Below are positions 48,276 through 56,329 of a stretch of 64,000 nt of DNA, one piece after another (the first letter of the stretch is position 1; the number at the start of each line of letters is the position of its first letter). Both the position numbers and the translations under genes were made by a program. Source of the stretch: Gordonia neofelifaecis NRRL B-59395 (lineage in GTDB: Bacteria > Actinomycetota > Actinomycetes > Mycobacteriales > Mycobacteriaceae); assembly GCF_000192435.1 (NCBI RefSeq), contig NZ_AEUD01000006.1, forward strand, positions 1 to 64,000, given 5' to 3'. The notes below the pieces were generated by a model. That model had not been told where the DNA came from and did no database searches. It saw nothing but the letters and a program-made list of their open reading frames with translations.

Positions 48276-49226
48276 ATGACCACCGAATCACCTTTCGACG
48301 CAGCCCAGTGGCGCACGATCCCCGGCTTCGAAGACCTGACCGACATCACCTATCACCGGCACGTCGGCGAAGGCCGCGAGAACGGCATCGTCCGCATCGC
48401 CTTCGACCGTCCGGAGGTCCGCAACGCGTTTCGGCCGCACACCGTCGACGAGTTGTTCCGCGCCTTCGACCACGCGCGCCGCTCCCCCGATGTCGGCACG
48501 GTGCTGCTGACCGGCAACGGCCCGTCGCCCAAGGACGGCGGCTGGGCGTTCTGCAGCGGCGGAGACCAGCGCATCCGCGGGCGCAGCGGGTATCAGTACG
48601 CGACGAGTCATGACTCGGACGTCCAGTCGGCGACGGTCGACGGCGTCGACGAGGCCCGGGTCAAGGCCGAGGGCGGCCGCCTGCACATCCTCGAGGTGCA
48701 GCGTCTGATCCGCACCATGCCGAAGGTCGTCATCGCGGTCGTCAACGGGTGGGCGGCCGGGGGCGGTCACTCGCTGCACGTGGTCGCCGACCTGACCCTG
48801 GCCTCGCGCGAGCACGCCCGGTTCAAGCAGACCGACGCCGACGTCGGCAGCTTCGACGCCGGCTACGGCAGCGCGTACCTGGCCAAGCAGGTCGGTCAGA
48901 AGTTCGCTCGCGAGATCTTCTTCCTCGGTGAGGCGTACGACGCCGAGACGATGCACAAGATGGGCGCGGTCAATCGCGTCGTCGATCACGCCGAACTGGA
49001 GAACACCGCGATCGAGTGGGCTCGTGCGATCAACTCGAAGTCGCCGACCGCCCAGCGGATGTTGAAGTTCGCCTTCAACCTCACCGACGACGGACTCATG
49101 GGCCAGCAGGTGTTCGCCGGTGAGGCGACCCGACTGGCGTACATGACCGACGAGGCCGTCGAGGGCCGCGACGCCTTCCTCGAGAAGCGCGATCCGAACT
49201 GGGACTCGTTCCCGTACTACTACTAG
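48276..49226 (+). CDS. menB: 1,4-dihydroxy-2-naphthoyl-CoA synthase
   Basis: 316 residues from ATG 48276. Crotonase fold with the MenB-specific blocks ITYHRHVGEGRENGIVRIAF, FCSGGDQRIRGRSGYQY, VNGWAAGGGHSLHVVADL, DADVGSFDAGYGSAYLA and the aromatic end NWDSFPYYY. The length and the actinobacterial N-terminal extension (PFDAAQWRTIPGFEDLTD) match M. tuberculosis MenB. Closes the second ring of menaquinone. Start is probably leaderless. Confidence 0.95.
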   Translation: MTTESPFDAAQWRTIPGFEDLTDITYHRHVGEGRENGIVRIAFDRPEVRNAFRPHTVDELFRAFDHARRSPDVGTVLLTGNGPSPKDGGWAFCSGGDQRIRGRSGYQYATSHDSDVQSATVDGVDEARVKAEGGRLHILEVQRLIRTMPKVVIAVVNGWAAGGGHSLHVVADLTLASREHARFKQTDADVGSFDAGYGSAYLAKQVGQKFAREIFFLGEAYDAETMHKMGAVNRVVDHAELENTAIEWARAINSKSPTAQRMLKFAFNLTDDGLMGQQVFAGEATRLAYMTDEAVEGRDAFLEKRDPNWDSFPYYY

Positions 49227-49239
49227 AGGAGGAGTACGC

Positions 49240-49731
49240 GTGCGACTGCGCGACAGTCCGACCGTGGAGGTGAGCCGGGAACTGCGATGCGCGCCGGAAC
49301 ACGCCTGGCAGATGGTCACCGATATCAGTCTGCCGACCCGCGCCCCCGGTGAACTCCAGCGCGTCGAATGGCTTGACGGAGCCGACGCCGTGACGGTCGG
49401 CGCCCGGTTCAGCGGGCACAACCGCAACGAGCAGATGGGCGACTGGCAGACGATCTCAGTGATCACTGAGGTCGAACCGGGACGCCGGTGGGTGTGGACG
49501 GTGGGACCCGACAGCAAAGCCCCGTTCGCGTCCTGGGGCTTCGAGGTCGATCCGATGCGGGACGGCACCATCGTCAGGCAGTGGGCGCGAATCGGTGACG
49601 CCGAGTCACCCTTCAAGACCTTCATCGACGCACACCCCGACCGCGAGGGCGAGATCATCGCGTTCCGCCTCGGCGTCTGGCAGCGCGCCATGGAGGCGAA
49701 CCTCGCTGTACTCGAGGCCGCGCTCAGCTGA
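49240..49731 (+). CDS. SRPBCC-fold protein downstream of menB
   Basis: 163 residues from GTG 49240, which follows AGGAGGAG within the menB stop region; cotranscribed with menB. The START-like pattern is visible in VEVSRELRCAPEHAWQMVTDI, the central beta strands (TVGARFSGHN, WQTISVITEVEPGRRWVWTV) and a C-terminal helix. Ligand and role unknown. Confidence 0.8.
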   Translation: MRLRDSPTVEVSRELRCAPEHAWQMVTDISLPTRAPGELQRVEWLDGADAVTVGARFSGHNRNEQMGDWQTISVITEVEPGRRWVWTVGPDSKAPFASWGFEVDPMRDGTIVRQWARIGDAESPFKTFIDAHPDREGEIIAFRLGVWQRAMEANLAVLEAALS

Positions 49732-49745
49732 TCACACCCCCAATA

Positions 49746-49798
49746 CGACATCACCACCTCAGCTCAGGGTGTAACCCTGCAACGAGGCGGTGATGTCG
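49746..49798 (+). terminator. Nested hairpin after the menB unit
   Basis: CGACATCACC(A)CCTC pairs with GAGG(C)GGTGATGTCG (15-nt arms, one mismatch) around an inner perfect hairpin CAGGGT-GTA-ACCCTG. It starts 14 bp after the SRPBCC stop. Confidence 0.7.
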
Positions 49799-49821
49799 CT
49801 TGTCTCAGAAGGGCGAGCAGG

Positions 49822-50134
49822 TCAGCCCAGGCTGCCGAACCCGAGGCCGTCGAGACTTCCGTTCCCGCCACCACCGCCGGCACCGGTGCCGGAGACCTTG
49901 TAGGCGGTCCCGTGCCGTTGACCCACGCATTCGCCGCATCCGTCCAATCGACCATGACCGGCAGATGCTTCACGTCGAACACACGCATGGTGCAGTTCGC
50001 CTGAGCGAACGCATTGTTCGTCACCGTGACGGACAACTTTCCGTCGACGAGCGTCGCCCAGTGCGGGTACTGGGCGGGGTCGGCGACGATCGCCGCGGAG
50101 GCGGTACCGGCGCCGGCATAGCGCGCAGCGGCGA
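49822..50134 (-). pseudogene. Remnant of a small secreted-type protein
   Basis: Reading minus-strand codons after the oxidoreductase stop gives VADPAQYPHWATLVDGKLSV, TVTNNAFAQANCTMRVFDVK and HLPVMVDWTDAANAWVNG, then a frame change near 49910, after which GTAYKVSGTGAGGGGGNGS and LDGLGFGSLG end at a TGA (49822). The Gly-rich tail and the Cys/Asp pattern look like a real protein, but there is no start codon or signal peptide: upstream codons run into the previous gene. So the 5' end is missing and the frame is broken at least once. Family not recognised. Confidence 0.6.
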
Positions 50135-51196
50135 CTAGCCGATGAGTTCCTTCAGCACGCGCATGTCCTCGACTCGCTGGACATGCGTGGCCGCGGCGGG
50201 CGACGCGAGCAGGACGCCGACGCCGCTGTCGCGGAATCGCTCGACGCGCTCCGCGACCGCGGAGCGGGGGCCGATGAGGCTGATCGCGTCGATCAGATCC
50301 TGCGGTACCGCAGCCGCGGCCTCGTCCTTCCTACCGTCGAGATAGAGATCCTGGATCAGCTTCGCCTCGTCGACGTACCCGTACCGCTGCACGAGCGAGT
50401 TGTAGAAGTTCTTGCCACGGGCGCCCATGCCGCCGATGTACAGCGCCGAATGGTGACGGACGGCGTGCTCGGCGGCCGCGATCTGATCGACGTCCTCCGT
50501 GATGAGCGCGCTGGCCTGAATCACGATGCGGAGATCGGGCATGTCGGGGTCGCGCTTGGCCCGGCCTGCGGCGAGCGATTCGCCGAACGCCGCCTCGACG
50601 TAGTCGGGGTGGTACAGGAACGGCTGCAACTCCTCGAACAGCTCCGCCGCGAGTTCGACGTTCTTCGGCCCGATCGCCGCGAGAAGCAACGGGATCCGGT
50701 CCCGGACCGGGTGGTTGATGATCTTCAGCGCCTTGCCCAGTCCGCTGCCGCCGTCCTCCTGGGTCAACGGCAGCTGGTAATGCTTCCCGCGGTACTCGAC
50801 GCGCTCGCGTCGCCACACCTTGCGACAGATCTCGGCGTTCTCGCGGGCGCGACCGAGCGGGTAGTCGTACTTGACGCCGTGGAAGCCCTCGATCACCTGC
50901 GGTCCGGACGCACCGATGCCCAGCACTGCGCGGCCGCCGCTGATGTAGTCGAGACCCGCAGCGGTCATCGCGAGATTTGTCGGCGTCCGGGAGTACATCG
51001 GGAGGATGCCGGTCTGGAGTTCCATCGTCTCGGTGCGGGCGGCGATGTACCCGAGCTGACTGACGGCGTCGAAGCTGTACGCCTCCGGGACCGTCACGCG
51101 CCCGACGCCCACCCCTTCGAAGTCGCGGAGGTTATCGATGGTCTCGCGGAAGTCGCCCGCGTAATTGATCGGCATGCCCAGCGTCATCGGCGTCAT
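50135..51196 (-). CDS. LLM-class F420-dependent oxidoreductase
   Basis: 353 residues from ATG 51196 (MTPMTLGMPINYAGDF). Luciferase-like TIM barrel: GRVTVPEAYSFDAVSQLGY, ISGGRAVLGIGASGPQVIEGFHG, YRGKHYQLP, and DRIPLLLAAIGPKNVELAAE. These resemble mycobacterial F420-dependent LLM enzymes such as Rv3520c. Substrate unknown. An in-frame extension to 51676 has no support. Divergent from pitA. Confidence 0.88.
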   Translation of the reverse strand: MTPMTLGMPINYAGDFRETIDNLRDFEGVGVGRVTVPEAYSFDAVSQLGYIAARTETMELQTGILPMYSRTPTNLAMTAAGLDYISGGRAVLGIGASGPQVIEGFHGVKYDYPLGRARENAEICRKVWRRERVEYRGKHYQLPLTQEDGGSGLGKALKIINHPVRDRIPLLLAAIGPKNVELAAELFEELQPFLYHPDYVEAAFGESLAAGRAKRDPDMPDLRIVIQASALITEDVDQIAAAEHAVRHHSALYIGGMGARGKNFYNSLVQRYGYVDEAKLIQDLYLDGRKDEAAAAVPQDLIDAISLIGPRSAVAERVERFRDSGVGVLLASPAAATHVQRVEDMRVLKELIG

Positions 51197-51262
51197 GGGC
51201 TGATTCTGGCACACCTGATCCACGTGGGCCCGCGCAGACGGCCGAGGTCGCCGGGACACCGA

Positions 51263-51291
51263 GTTCACCTGCTCGTCACCTTTCCTCCACC
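51263..51291. promoter_or_regulatory. PHO-box-like direct repeats
   Basis: GTTCACC-TGCT-CGTCACC-TTTC-CTCCACC gives three 7-bp units at 11-bp periodicity, the layout of PhoP or RegX3 direct-repeat sites (consensus unit GTTCACC). They lie in the gap between the F420 oxidoreductase and the phosphate transporter. The third unit is weak. Confidence 0.45.
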
Positions 51292-51455
51292 TGTCCGTGG
51301 GAAACATCCGACAACGCTCGGTGGCGCGAATCCCACCGACAGATGAATTTTCCGTTAACGCACCCCGGGGGCCCGAAAAAGTCCAGGTCAAAGCGTAAAA
51401 GAGGACATCACAACGAGTTGACTCCGCCCACCGTGAGCCGGTCATAGTTGTTCCC

Positions 51456-52691
51456 ATGACCGCAGAGACGCTCATCCTCGTGCTGTTGATCGTCACAGCC
51501 CTCGGCTTTGACTTCACCAACGGGTTCCACGACACCGGCAACGCCATGGCGACGTCCATCGCCACCGGCGCTCTGAAGCCCAAGGTCGCCGTCGGCCTCT
51601 CCGCGATCCTGAACCTGGTCGGCGCCTTCCTCTCCGTGGAGGTCGCCGCCACCATCACCAAGGACGTGCTGAACATTCAGCAGACGTCCGGTGACAACAA
51701 GGGTGAGCTGGTCACCGGCCTCGACGCGAACAAGGCGCTGATCATCATCTTCGCCGGTCTCATCGGCGCCATCCTGTGGAACCTCTTCACCTGGCTGTTC
51801 GGCCTGCCGTCGAGTTCGTCGCACGCCCTGTTCGGTGGCCTGATCGGCTCGGGTATGGCAGCGATCGGCACGTCGGGCATCAACTGGCACGGCATCCTCG
51901 CCAAGGTCATCGTCCCCGCGCTCTTCGCTCCGGTCATCGCCTGCATCGTCGCTTCGGTCGGCACGCTGCTCATCTACGCGATCACCAACGGCATCTCGGA
52001 GCGCAACAAGGAGAAGGGCTTCCGTAACGGTCAGGTCGCCTCGGCCTCGCTGGTCTCCCTGGCACACGGCACCGGCGACGCACAGAAGACGATGGGCGTG
52101 ATCGCCCTCGCGCTCATCGCGACCGGCCATCTCGACTCGGGCAGCGTGGCGCACGGGCTGCCGTTCTGGATCGTCCTCAGCTGCGCCTCGGCGATCGCCC
52201 TCGGCACCTACATCGGTGGCTGGCGCATCATCCGCACGCTGGGCAAGGGCCTGGTCGAGATCAAGGCACCGCAGGGCATGGCCGCCGAGGCCTCGTCCGC
52301 GGCGATCATCCTGACCTCCTCGGCCGCAGGCATGGCACTCTCGACGACCCAGGTCGCCACCGGCTCGATCCTCGGCAGCGGCCTCGGCCGGAAGGGCGCC
52401 GAAGTGCGCTGGGGCGTCGCCGGGCGCATGGCCGTCGCCTGGATCACCACGCTTCCGGCGGCCGCCCTCGTCGGCGCACTGTGCTACTGGATCGCCAGCC
52501 TGATCGGCGGCGCCGCCGGCGCGATCGTCATCTTCCTGGTCCTCGTCGCACTGTCGGGCTACATGTACTACCGCGCTCAGCAGGACAAGGTCGACTCGGA
52601 CAACGTCAACGCCGACTGGGACGAGAGCACCAATTCACCGGTGCCCGCAGCCACCGACCCCTCGACCGGCGACCCCGCCGCCCAGGCCTGA
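51456..52691 (+). CDS. pitA: Low-affinity inorganic phosphate transporter
   Basis: 411 residues. PiT family: GFDFTNGFHDTGNAMAT near the N-terminus and the second family motif ASLVSLAHGTGDAQKTMGV; WLFGLPSSSSHALFGGL is also diagnostic. About ten hydrophobic helices. Proton-coupled uptake of metal-phosphate. ATG 51456 lies 7 bp after CATAGT (51443-51448), with TTGACT at 51418-51423 (19-bp spacer), so a near-leaderless transcript is likely. Followed by the three small genes also seen after M. tuberculosis pitA. Confidence 0.93.
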   Translation: MTAETLILVLLIVTALGFDFTNGFHDTGNAMATSIATGALKPKVAVGLSAILNLVGAFLSVEVAATITKDVLNIQQTSGDNKGELVTGLDANKALIIIFAGLIGAILWNLFTWLFGLPSSSSHALFGGLIGSGMAAIGTSGINWHGILAKVIVPALFAPVIACIVASVGTLLIYAITNGISERNKEKGFRNGQVASASLVSLAHGTGDAQKTMGVIALALIATGHLDSGSVAHGLPFWIVLSCASAIALGTYIGGWRIIRTLGKGLVEIKAPQGMAAEASSAAIILTSSAAGMALSTTQVATGSILGSGLGRKGAEVRWGVAGRMAVAWITTLPAAALVGALCYWIASLIGGAAGAIVIFLVLVALSGYMYYRAQQDKVDSDNVNADWDESTNSPVPAATDPSTGDPAAQA

Positions 52692-52718
52692 TCCCAGCTT
52701 CCGCGAAAGGCAACCCTC

Positions 52719-52991
52719 ATGGACATCGTCTCCGCCATCACCAAGGTTCTCGCCGTCGGACTGCTGTTCGGAGCCGGCCTGCCCGCCCTGTTCGCCATCG
52801 GGATGCGCCTCGAAGCCACCGGACACGGTGACCTCGGCAAGCCCGCCAACCCGGCGCTGCGGATCCTCGGCTACGTGGTGTTCGCGCTGGTGCTGGTCGT
52901 CATCGTCGTCGGCATCCTGTGGATCTGCCGTCAGACGCTGAACTACTACTTCGACCTCAAGATCTTCCCCGACTTCGCCTACAAGAAGTGA
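52719..52991 (+). CDS. Small membrane protein of the pitA-menE cluster
   Basis: 90 residues. Two hydrophobic segments (VLAVGLLFGAGLPALFAIGM and ILGYVVFALVLVVIVVGILWI) separated by a polar loop, with Lys at the end (DFAYKK). Positional counterpart of Rv0544c. No known function; its constant place behind pitA suggests an accessory role in transport, which is inference. ATG at 52719 with GAAAGG upstream. Confidence 0.85.
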   Translation: MDIVSAITKVLAVGLLFGAGLPALFAIGMRLEATGHGDLGKPANPALRILGYVVFALVLVVIVVGILWICRQTLNYYFDLKIFPDFAYKK

Positions 52992-53029
52992 CCTCCGCGC
53001 GACCGGTCTGAAAGGCTCAGAGCAACACC

Positions 53030-53341
53030 ATGGCACCTTCGCTGTTCGAGAACGTCATCAAATGGGTTCGCGCCGGGTATCCCGAAGGCGTCCCCGCCAC
53101 CGAGTTCCCGCCGCTGCTGGCGCTCCTCACGCCGGTGCTGTCCGAGGCCGAGGTCACCGATGTGATCCTGAGCCTGGCGCTGGAGCACGGTGCCGAGACG
53201 CCCGCGACTCCCGAGCGGATCCGCGAGGCGATCCAGGCCGTCACCGAGCAGGCCCCGTCCGAGGAGGAGACCCGGCAGGTCGCCGCGCGCCTGGCCGCGG
53301 CCGGCTGGCCGCTCACCGATCACGTCACGATCGCGGACTGA
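53030..53341 (+). CDS. DUF3349 protein, copy 1
   Basis: 103 residues. All-helical family represented by Rv0543c, with the WVRAGYPEGVP motif and paired helices (LLALLTPVLSEAEVTDVILSL). The function is unknown; the solved member is a monomer with no evident active site. 38 bp after the membrane protein, and 7 bp before a second copy. Confidence 0.88.
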   Translation: MAPSLFENVIKWVRAGYPEGVPATEFPPLLALLTPVLSEAEVTDVILSLALEHGAETPATPERIREAIQAVTEQAPSEEETRQVAARLAAAGWPLTDHVTIAD

Positions 53342-53348
53342 CTCGCCG

Positions 53349-53696
53349 ATGGATCGCCCCTCATTCCTGAGCGGTGTGGTCCGCTGGCTGCGCGCCGGCT
53401 ATCCGGAAGGCGTCCCGAACAGCGACTATCTGCCGCTGTTCGCCCTGCTGCGCCGCCAGCTCACCGAGGAGGAGATCCGGCAGGTAGCGCTGGAACTGGT
53501 CGACACGCCGCCGACGGAGCCGATCAGCCGCATCGACGTCGGCGTCGAGATCTCCAAGGTGACGCAGGAGCTGCCCCGAGAACAGGACATCGAACGCGTG
53601 CGGCAGACTCTGGAGGCAGCGGAGTGGCCGTTCGACGACGCGCCGCTCACGCCGTCCGACGACAGCGACGCCGAGAACCCGGAGGAACCGTCCTGA
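53349..53696 (+). CDS. DUF3349 protein, copy 2
   Basis: 115 residues from ATG 53349. Same fold as its neighbour: WLRAGYPEGVPNSDYLPLFALLRRQLTEEEIRQVALELV, and an acidic tail DDSDAENPEEPS that copy 1 lacks. The two share the RAGYPEGVP motif and the C-terminal W-P region (AAGWPLTD versus AAEWPFDD), so they arose by tandem duplication. The stop overlaps the menE frame. Confidence 0.85.
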   Translation: MDRPSFLSGVVRWLRAGYPEGVPNSDYLPLFALLRRQLTEEEIRQVALELVDTPPTEPISRIDVGVEISKVTQELPREQDIERVRQTLEAAEWPFDDAPLTPSDDSDAENPEEPS

Positions 53697-54853
53697 GAGT
53701 CCTGCAACCACTCGAACTCCCGGCCGGTCCCGCCGTGCTCGACGCCCGTCGGCAGCTGCTGGCGCTGCTGAACGGCGACGCCGCCTATCTGCCGCTCCCC
53801 ACGGGCGATGCCGAGCACGCGCGGCGATTGACTGAGGCGTTGGCTCTCGGCGAACCGATCGACGACGACGCCGCTCTCGTCGTCTCGACCTCGGGCACCA
53901 CCGGCACCCCGAAGGGCGCCGTGCACACCGCCGCATCGCTGCGCGCCTCCGCCGAGGCGACCGCCGAGGTTCTGGGCGGACCGGGAAGCTGGCTCCTGGC
54001 GATCCCCCCGCACCACATCGGTGGCCTGCAAGTCCTGCTCCGATCGTTGGCGGCCGGGTACGACCCCGTCGTCCTCGACCTCGCGGCGGGCTTCGACCCC
54101 GCCGCGCTCCCTGCATGCATCGGCGCCATGCCCGGCGACCGCCGGTACACCTCTCTGGTCCCCACTCAGCTGCGCAAGGCCCTCGACGATCCGCGCGCCG
54201 TCGCCGCGCTCCGCGAGCTGGACGCGATCCTCGTCGGCGGCGCGGCGACGCCCGCCGCGCTCCTCGAACGCTCGATCGACGCCGGCCTGCCGATCGTCCG
54301 AACCTACGGGATGAGCGAGACCGCGGGCGGATGCGTCTACGACGGCGTCCCGCTGCCCGGCGTACGGGTCCGGATCACCGACCAGGGCGAGAACGGCGTC
54401 GGCCGAGTGGTACTCGGCGGTGCCACCGTCGCCCGCGGATACCGCAATCTGCCCGACCATCCCGCCTTCGCCGAACCCGGATGGTTCCGCACCGACGACC
54501 TCGGTGCGGTGGAGGCCGATGTGCTTCGGATCGTCGGTCGCGCCGATGAGGCCGTCACCACCGGGGGGCTGACGATCGTGCCGCAGGTGGTCGAGGCAGT
54601 GATCGGCGAGATGGCGGGGGTCGCGGAGTGCGCGGTGCTCGGTCTGCCCGACGAGCGACTCGGCGAGCAGGTGGTCGCGGTGATCGTGGTCGATGCCGGA
54701 ATCCAGCCGCCGACCGCTGTTGAGGTTCGCGAGTTCGTCAGCGCGCGGCTGGATCGCTATGCGGCACCGCGTCAGGTGTTCGTCGCCGACTCACTTCCGC
54801 TGCGCGGACCCGGGAAGGTCGATCGGCGCGCCTTGCGCGATCGACTCTCCTGA
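53693..54853 (+). CDS. menE: o-Succinylbenzoyl-CoA ligase
   Basis: 386 residues if started at the CTG overlapping the previous TGA (CTGA at 53693), or 372 from GTG 53735. AMP-forming ligase: STSGTTGTPKGA (P-loop), PPHHIGGL, YGMSETAGGCVYDG, GWFRTDDLG and the C-terminal Lys in GPGKVDRRAL. Short like M. tuberculosis MenE (362 residues). Because homologues carry an N-terminal segment like LQPLELPAGPAVLDAR, the upstream non-ATG start is plausible but unproven. Activates o-succinylbenzoate for MenB. Confidence 0.88.
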   Translation: MRVLQPLELPAGPAVLDARRQLLALLNGDAAYLPLPTGDAEHARRLTEALALGEPIDDDAALVVSTSGTTGTPKGAVHTAASLRASAEATAEVLGGPGSWLLAIPPHHIGGLQVLLRSLAAGYDPVVLDLAAGFDPAALPACIGAMPGDRRYTSLVPTQLRKALDDPRAVAALRELDAILVGGAATPAALLERSIDAGLPIVRTYGMSETAGGCVYDGVPLPGVRVRITDQGENGVGRVVLGGATVARGYRNLPDHPAFAEPGWFRTDDLGAVEADVLRIVGRADEAVTTGGLTIVPQVVEAVIGEMAGVAECAVLGLPDERLGEQVVAVIVVDAGIQPPTAVEVREFVSARLDRYAAPRQVFVADSLPLRGPGKVDRRALRDRLS

Positions 54854-54857
54854 TACC

Positions 54858-56111
54858 TCAGGCGGCCGCTTCGTCGACCGGAACGGTCTCCGGTTCGACC
54901 ACCGGCTCATCGACGCTCACCGGATCCGCCTGCTCCGCTGCGAGTTCGGTCGCCTCCGGGACCGTCTCGTCCGGGACCGTGTCTGCCGGCGAAGGGTCCG
55001 TCTCGGACGTCTGGGCCGCCACGGGCTCGTCGGCGACGACCACCGGATCCGGTGCAGACCCTCGCGCCGACTCGGGAACGACGGCCGGTGCAGACAGGGG
55101 AGCCTCGACCACGCGCGCCTTCGGATCGGCGTTGGCCGCGGTGATCTCCTGCGTCGGATAGAACGCCTCGGCAACGCGATCCCATGTCGCCAACTGCGCC
55201 TCCGACACCCGGACGCCGACGGCGCCCAGGATCATCGCGTTGAGGAGCACCAGCGGGTGGTAGGTGTCGTAGATCTCGTAGGTACTGTTGCCGTCCTCGC
55301 TCGTCAGCGTCCGAACGTGCTCCAGATTCTCCACGTGCGCATAGGTGTATCGCCCCTGATCGGAATGGATCGCCAGGAAGCCTGCGACGTCGACGACGAA
55401 CGACGACACCGGACGAGTCCAGTCCCACTGTGCGTGAACCACCGGATCGCCCTGGATGATCACATGAACCACCTCGGCGTCGCCTGTCGCGGCGGGATCC
55501 CGCGCGCCGTCGTTCACGATGCCGATGACCCGCAGCAGTCCGGACGCGAGCGTCGCGTCGCTCAGCTTCGATTTGACGCCCCACGGCCCGCGCGGGTCGG
55601 AGACCAGGAGGATCGTGCTGTCGGGGCCGAGCAGTCCGCGGGCGGCGGCGAGCTCCGCGGCGTTGCCGAGGGCATCGGAGCCCTGCGAATAGCCCGTGTA
55701 CACGACCACCCGATCGGCGTCCTGCAGGGCCTCCATCACGGTGAGCGTGTTGGCGACCGCGACGTCGCGCGATCGATCGTAGGTCGGCGCGAGGAACGGG
55801 AGCCGGCCCGACCTCCCCGAGATGACGGGCCAGAACGACTCCGGATACGTCACGATGGCCGAATCGCGACCGCCGACGATTCCGTTGACCCGCGGATACC
55901 GGTCGTCGTCGGTGCCCGGAACGACGACGACGAGCGCGTCGTCGAGCTGACCGTCCACCCAGCGGGGCAGGACGTCCGTGTAGTCGTCGACCGCGGGCCC
56001 CGCTGTGGCGACGGTCGATTCGAAGACCGGAGTGGTGGCGGCGACGGTGGCCGGGGCCGCGACGCCGATGCAGAGTGCACAGACCGCGACAGACACAAAA
56101 GTGCGCTTCAA
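54858..56111 (-). CDS. Exported PE-PPE-domain serine hydrolase with acidic tail
   Basis: 417 residues from TTG 56111, which follows GGGGGAG; GTG in the same frame a few codons later is possible. Signal peptide (VAVCALCIGVAAPATVAA), then an alpha/beta hydrolase of the PE-PPE (PF08237) type: VVVVPGTDD, nucleophile elbow GYSQGSDALG, SDPRGPWGVK, a catalytic-type His in DTYHPL. The last 80 residues are Pro/Val/Glu/Asp-rich (TSETDPSPADTVPDETVPE), probably disordered. No PE or PPE N-terminal domain. Paralogous to the next gene. Confidence 0.82.
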   Translation of the reverse strand: MKRTFVSVAVCALCIGVAAPATVAATTPVFESTVATAGPAVDDYTDVLPRWVDGQLDDALVVVVPGTDDDRYPRVNGIVGGRDSAIVTYPESFWPVISGRSGRLPFLAPTYDRSRDVAVANTLTVMEALQDADRVVVYTGYSQGSDALGNAAELAAARGLLGPDSTILLVSDPRGPWGVKSKLSDATLASGLLRVIGIVNDGARDPAATGDAEVVHVIIQGDPVVHAQWDWTRPVSSFVVDVAGFLAIHSDQGRYTYAHVENLEHVRTLTSEDGNSTYEIYDTYHPLVLLNAMILGAVGVRVSEAQLATWDRVAEAFYPTQEITAANADPKARVVEAPLSAPAVVPESARGSAPDPVVVADEPVAAQTSETDPSPADTVPDETVPEATELAAEQADPVSVDEPVVEPETVPVDEAAA

Positions 56112-56329
56112 GACTTCTCCCCCATGCAGCACGTGATGCCGGAGTTTCCCAGGACCCCGGCAGCCGGTTGATCCGGCTACCACATGCAAACAGACCCCGA
56201 GCTGCGGAAACAGTCCACGGGCGGGTGACACCCGAATGCCTGACGCCACATCTGGTGACACCGGAACGGGGGCACGGCGACGACCACGGCCGCCCGAGAA
56301 CGACACATTCGTGCCGATCGGAGCTGTCG

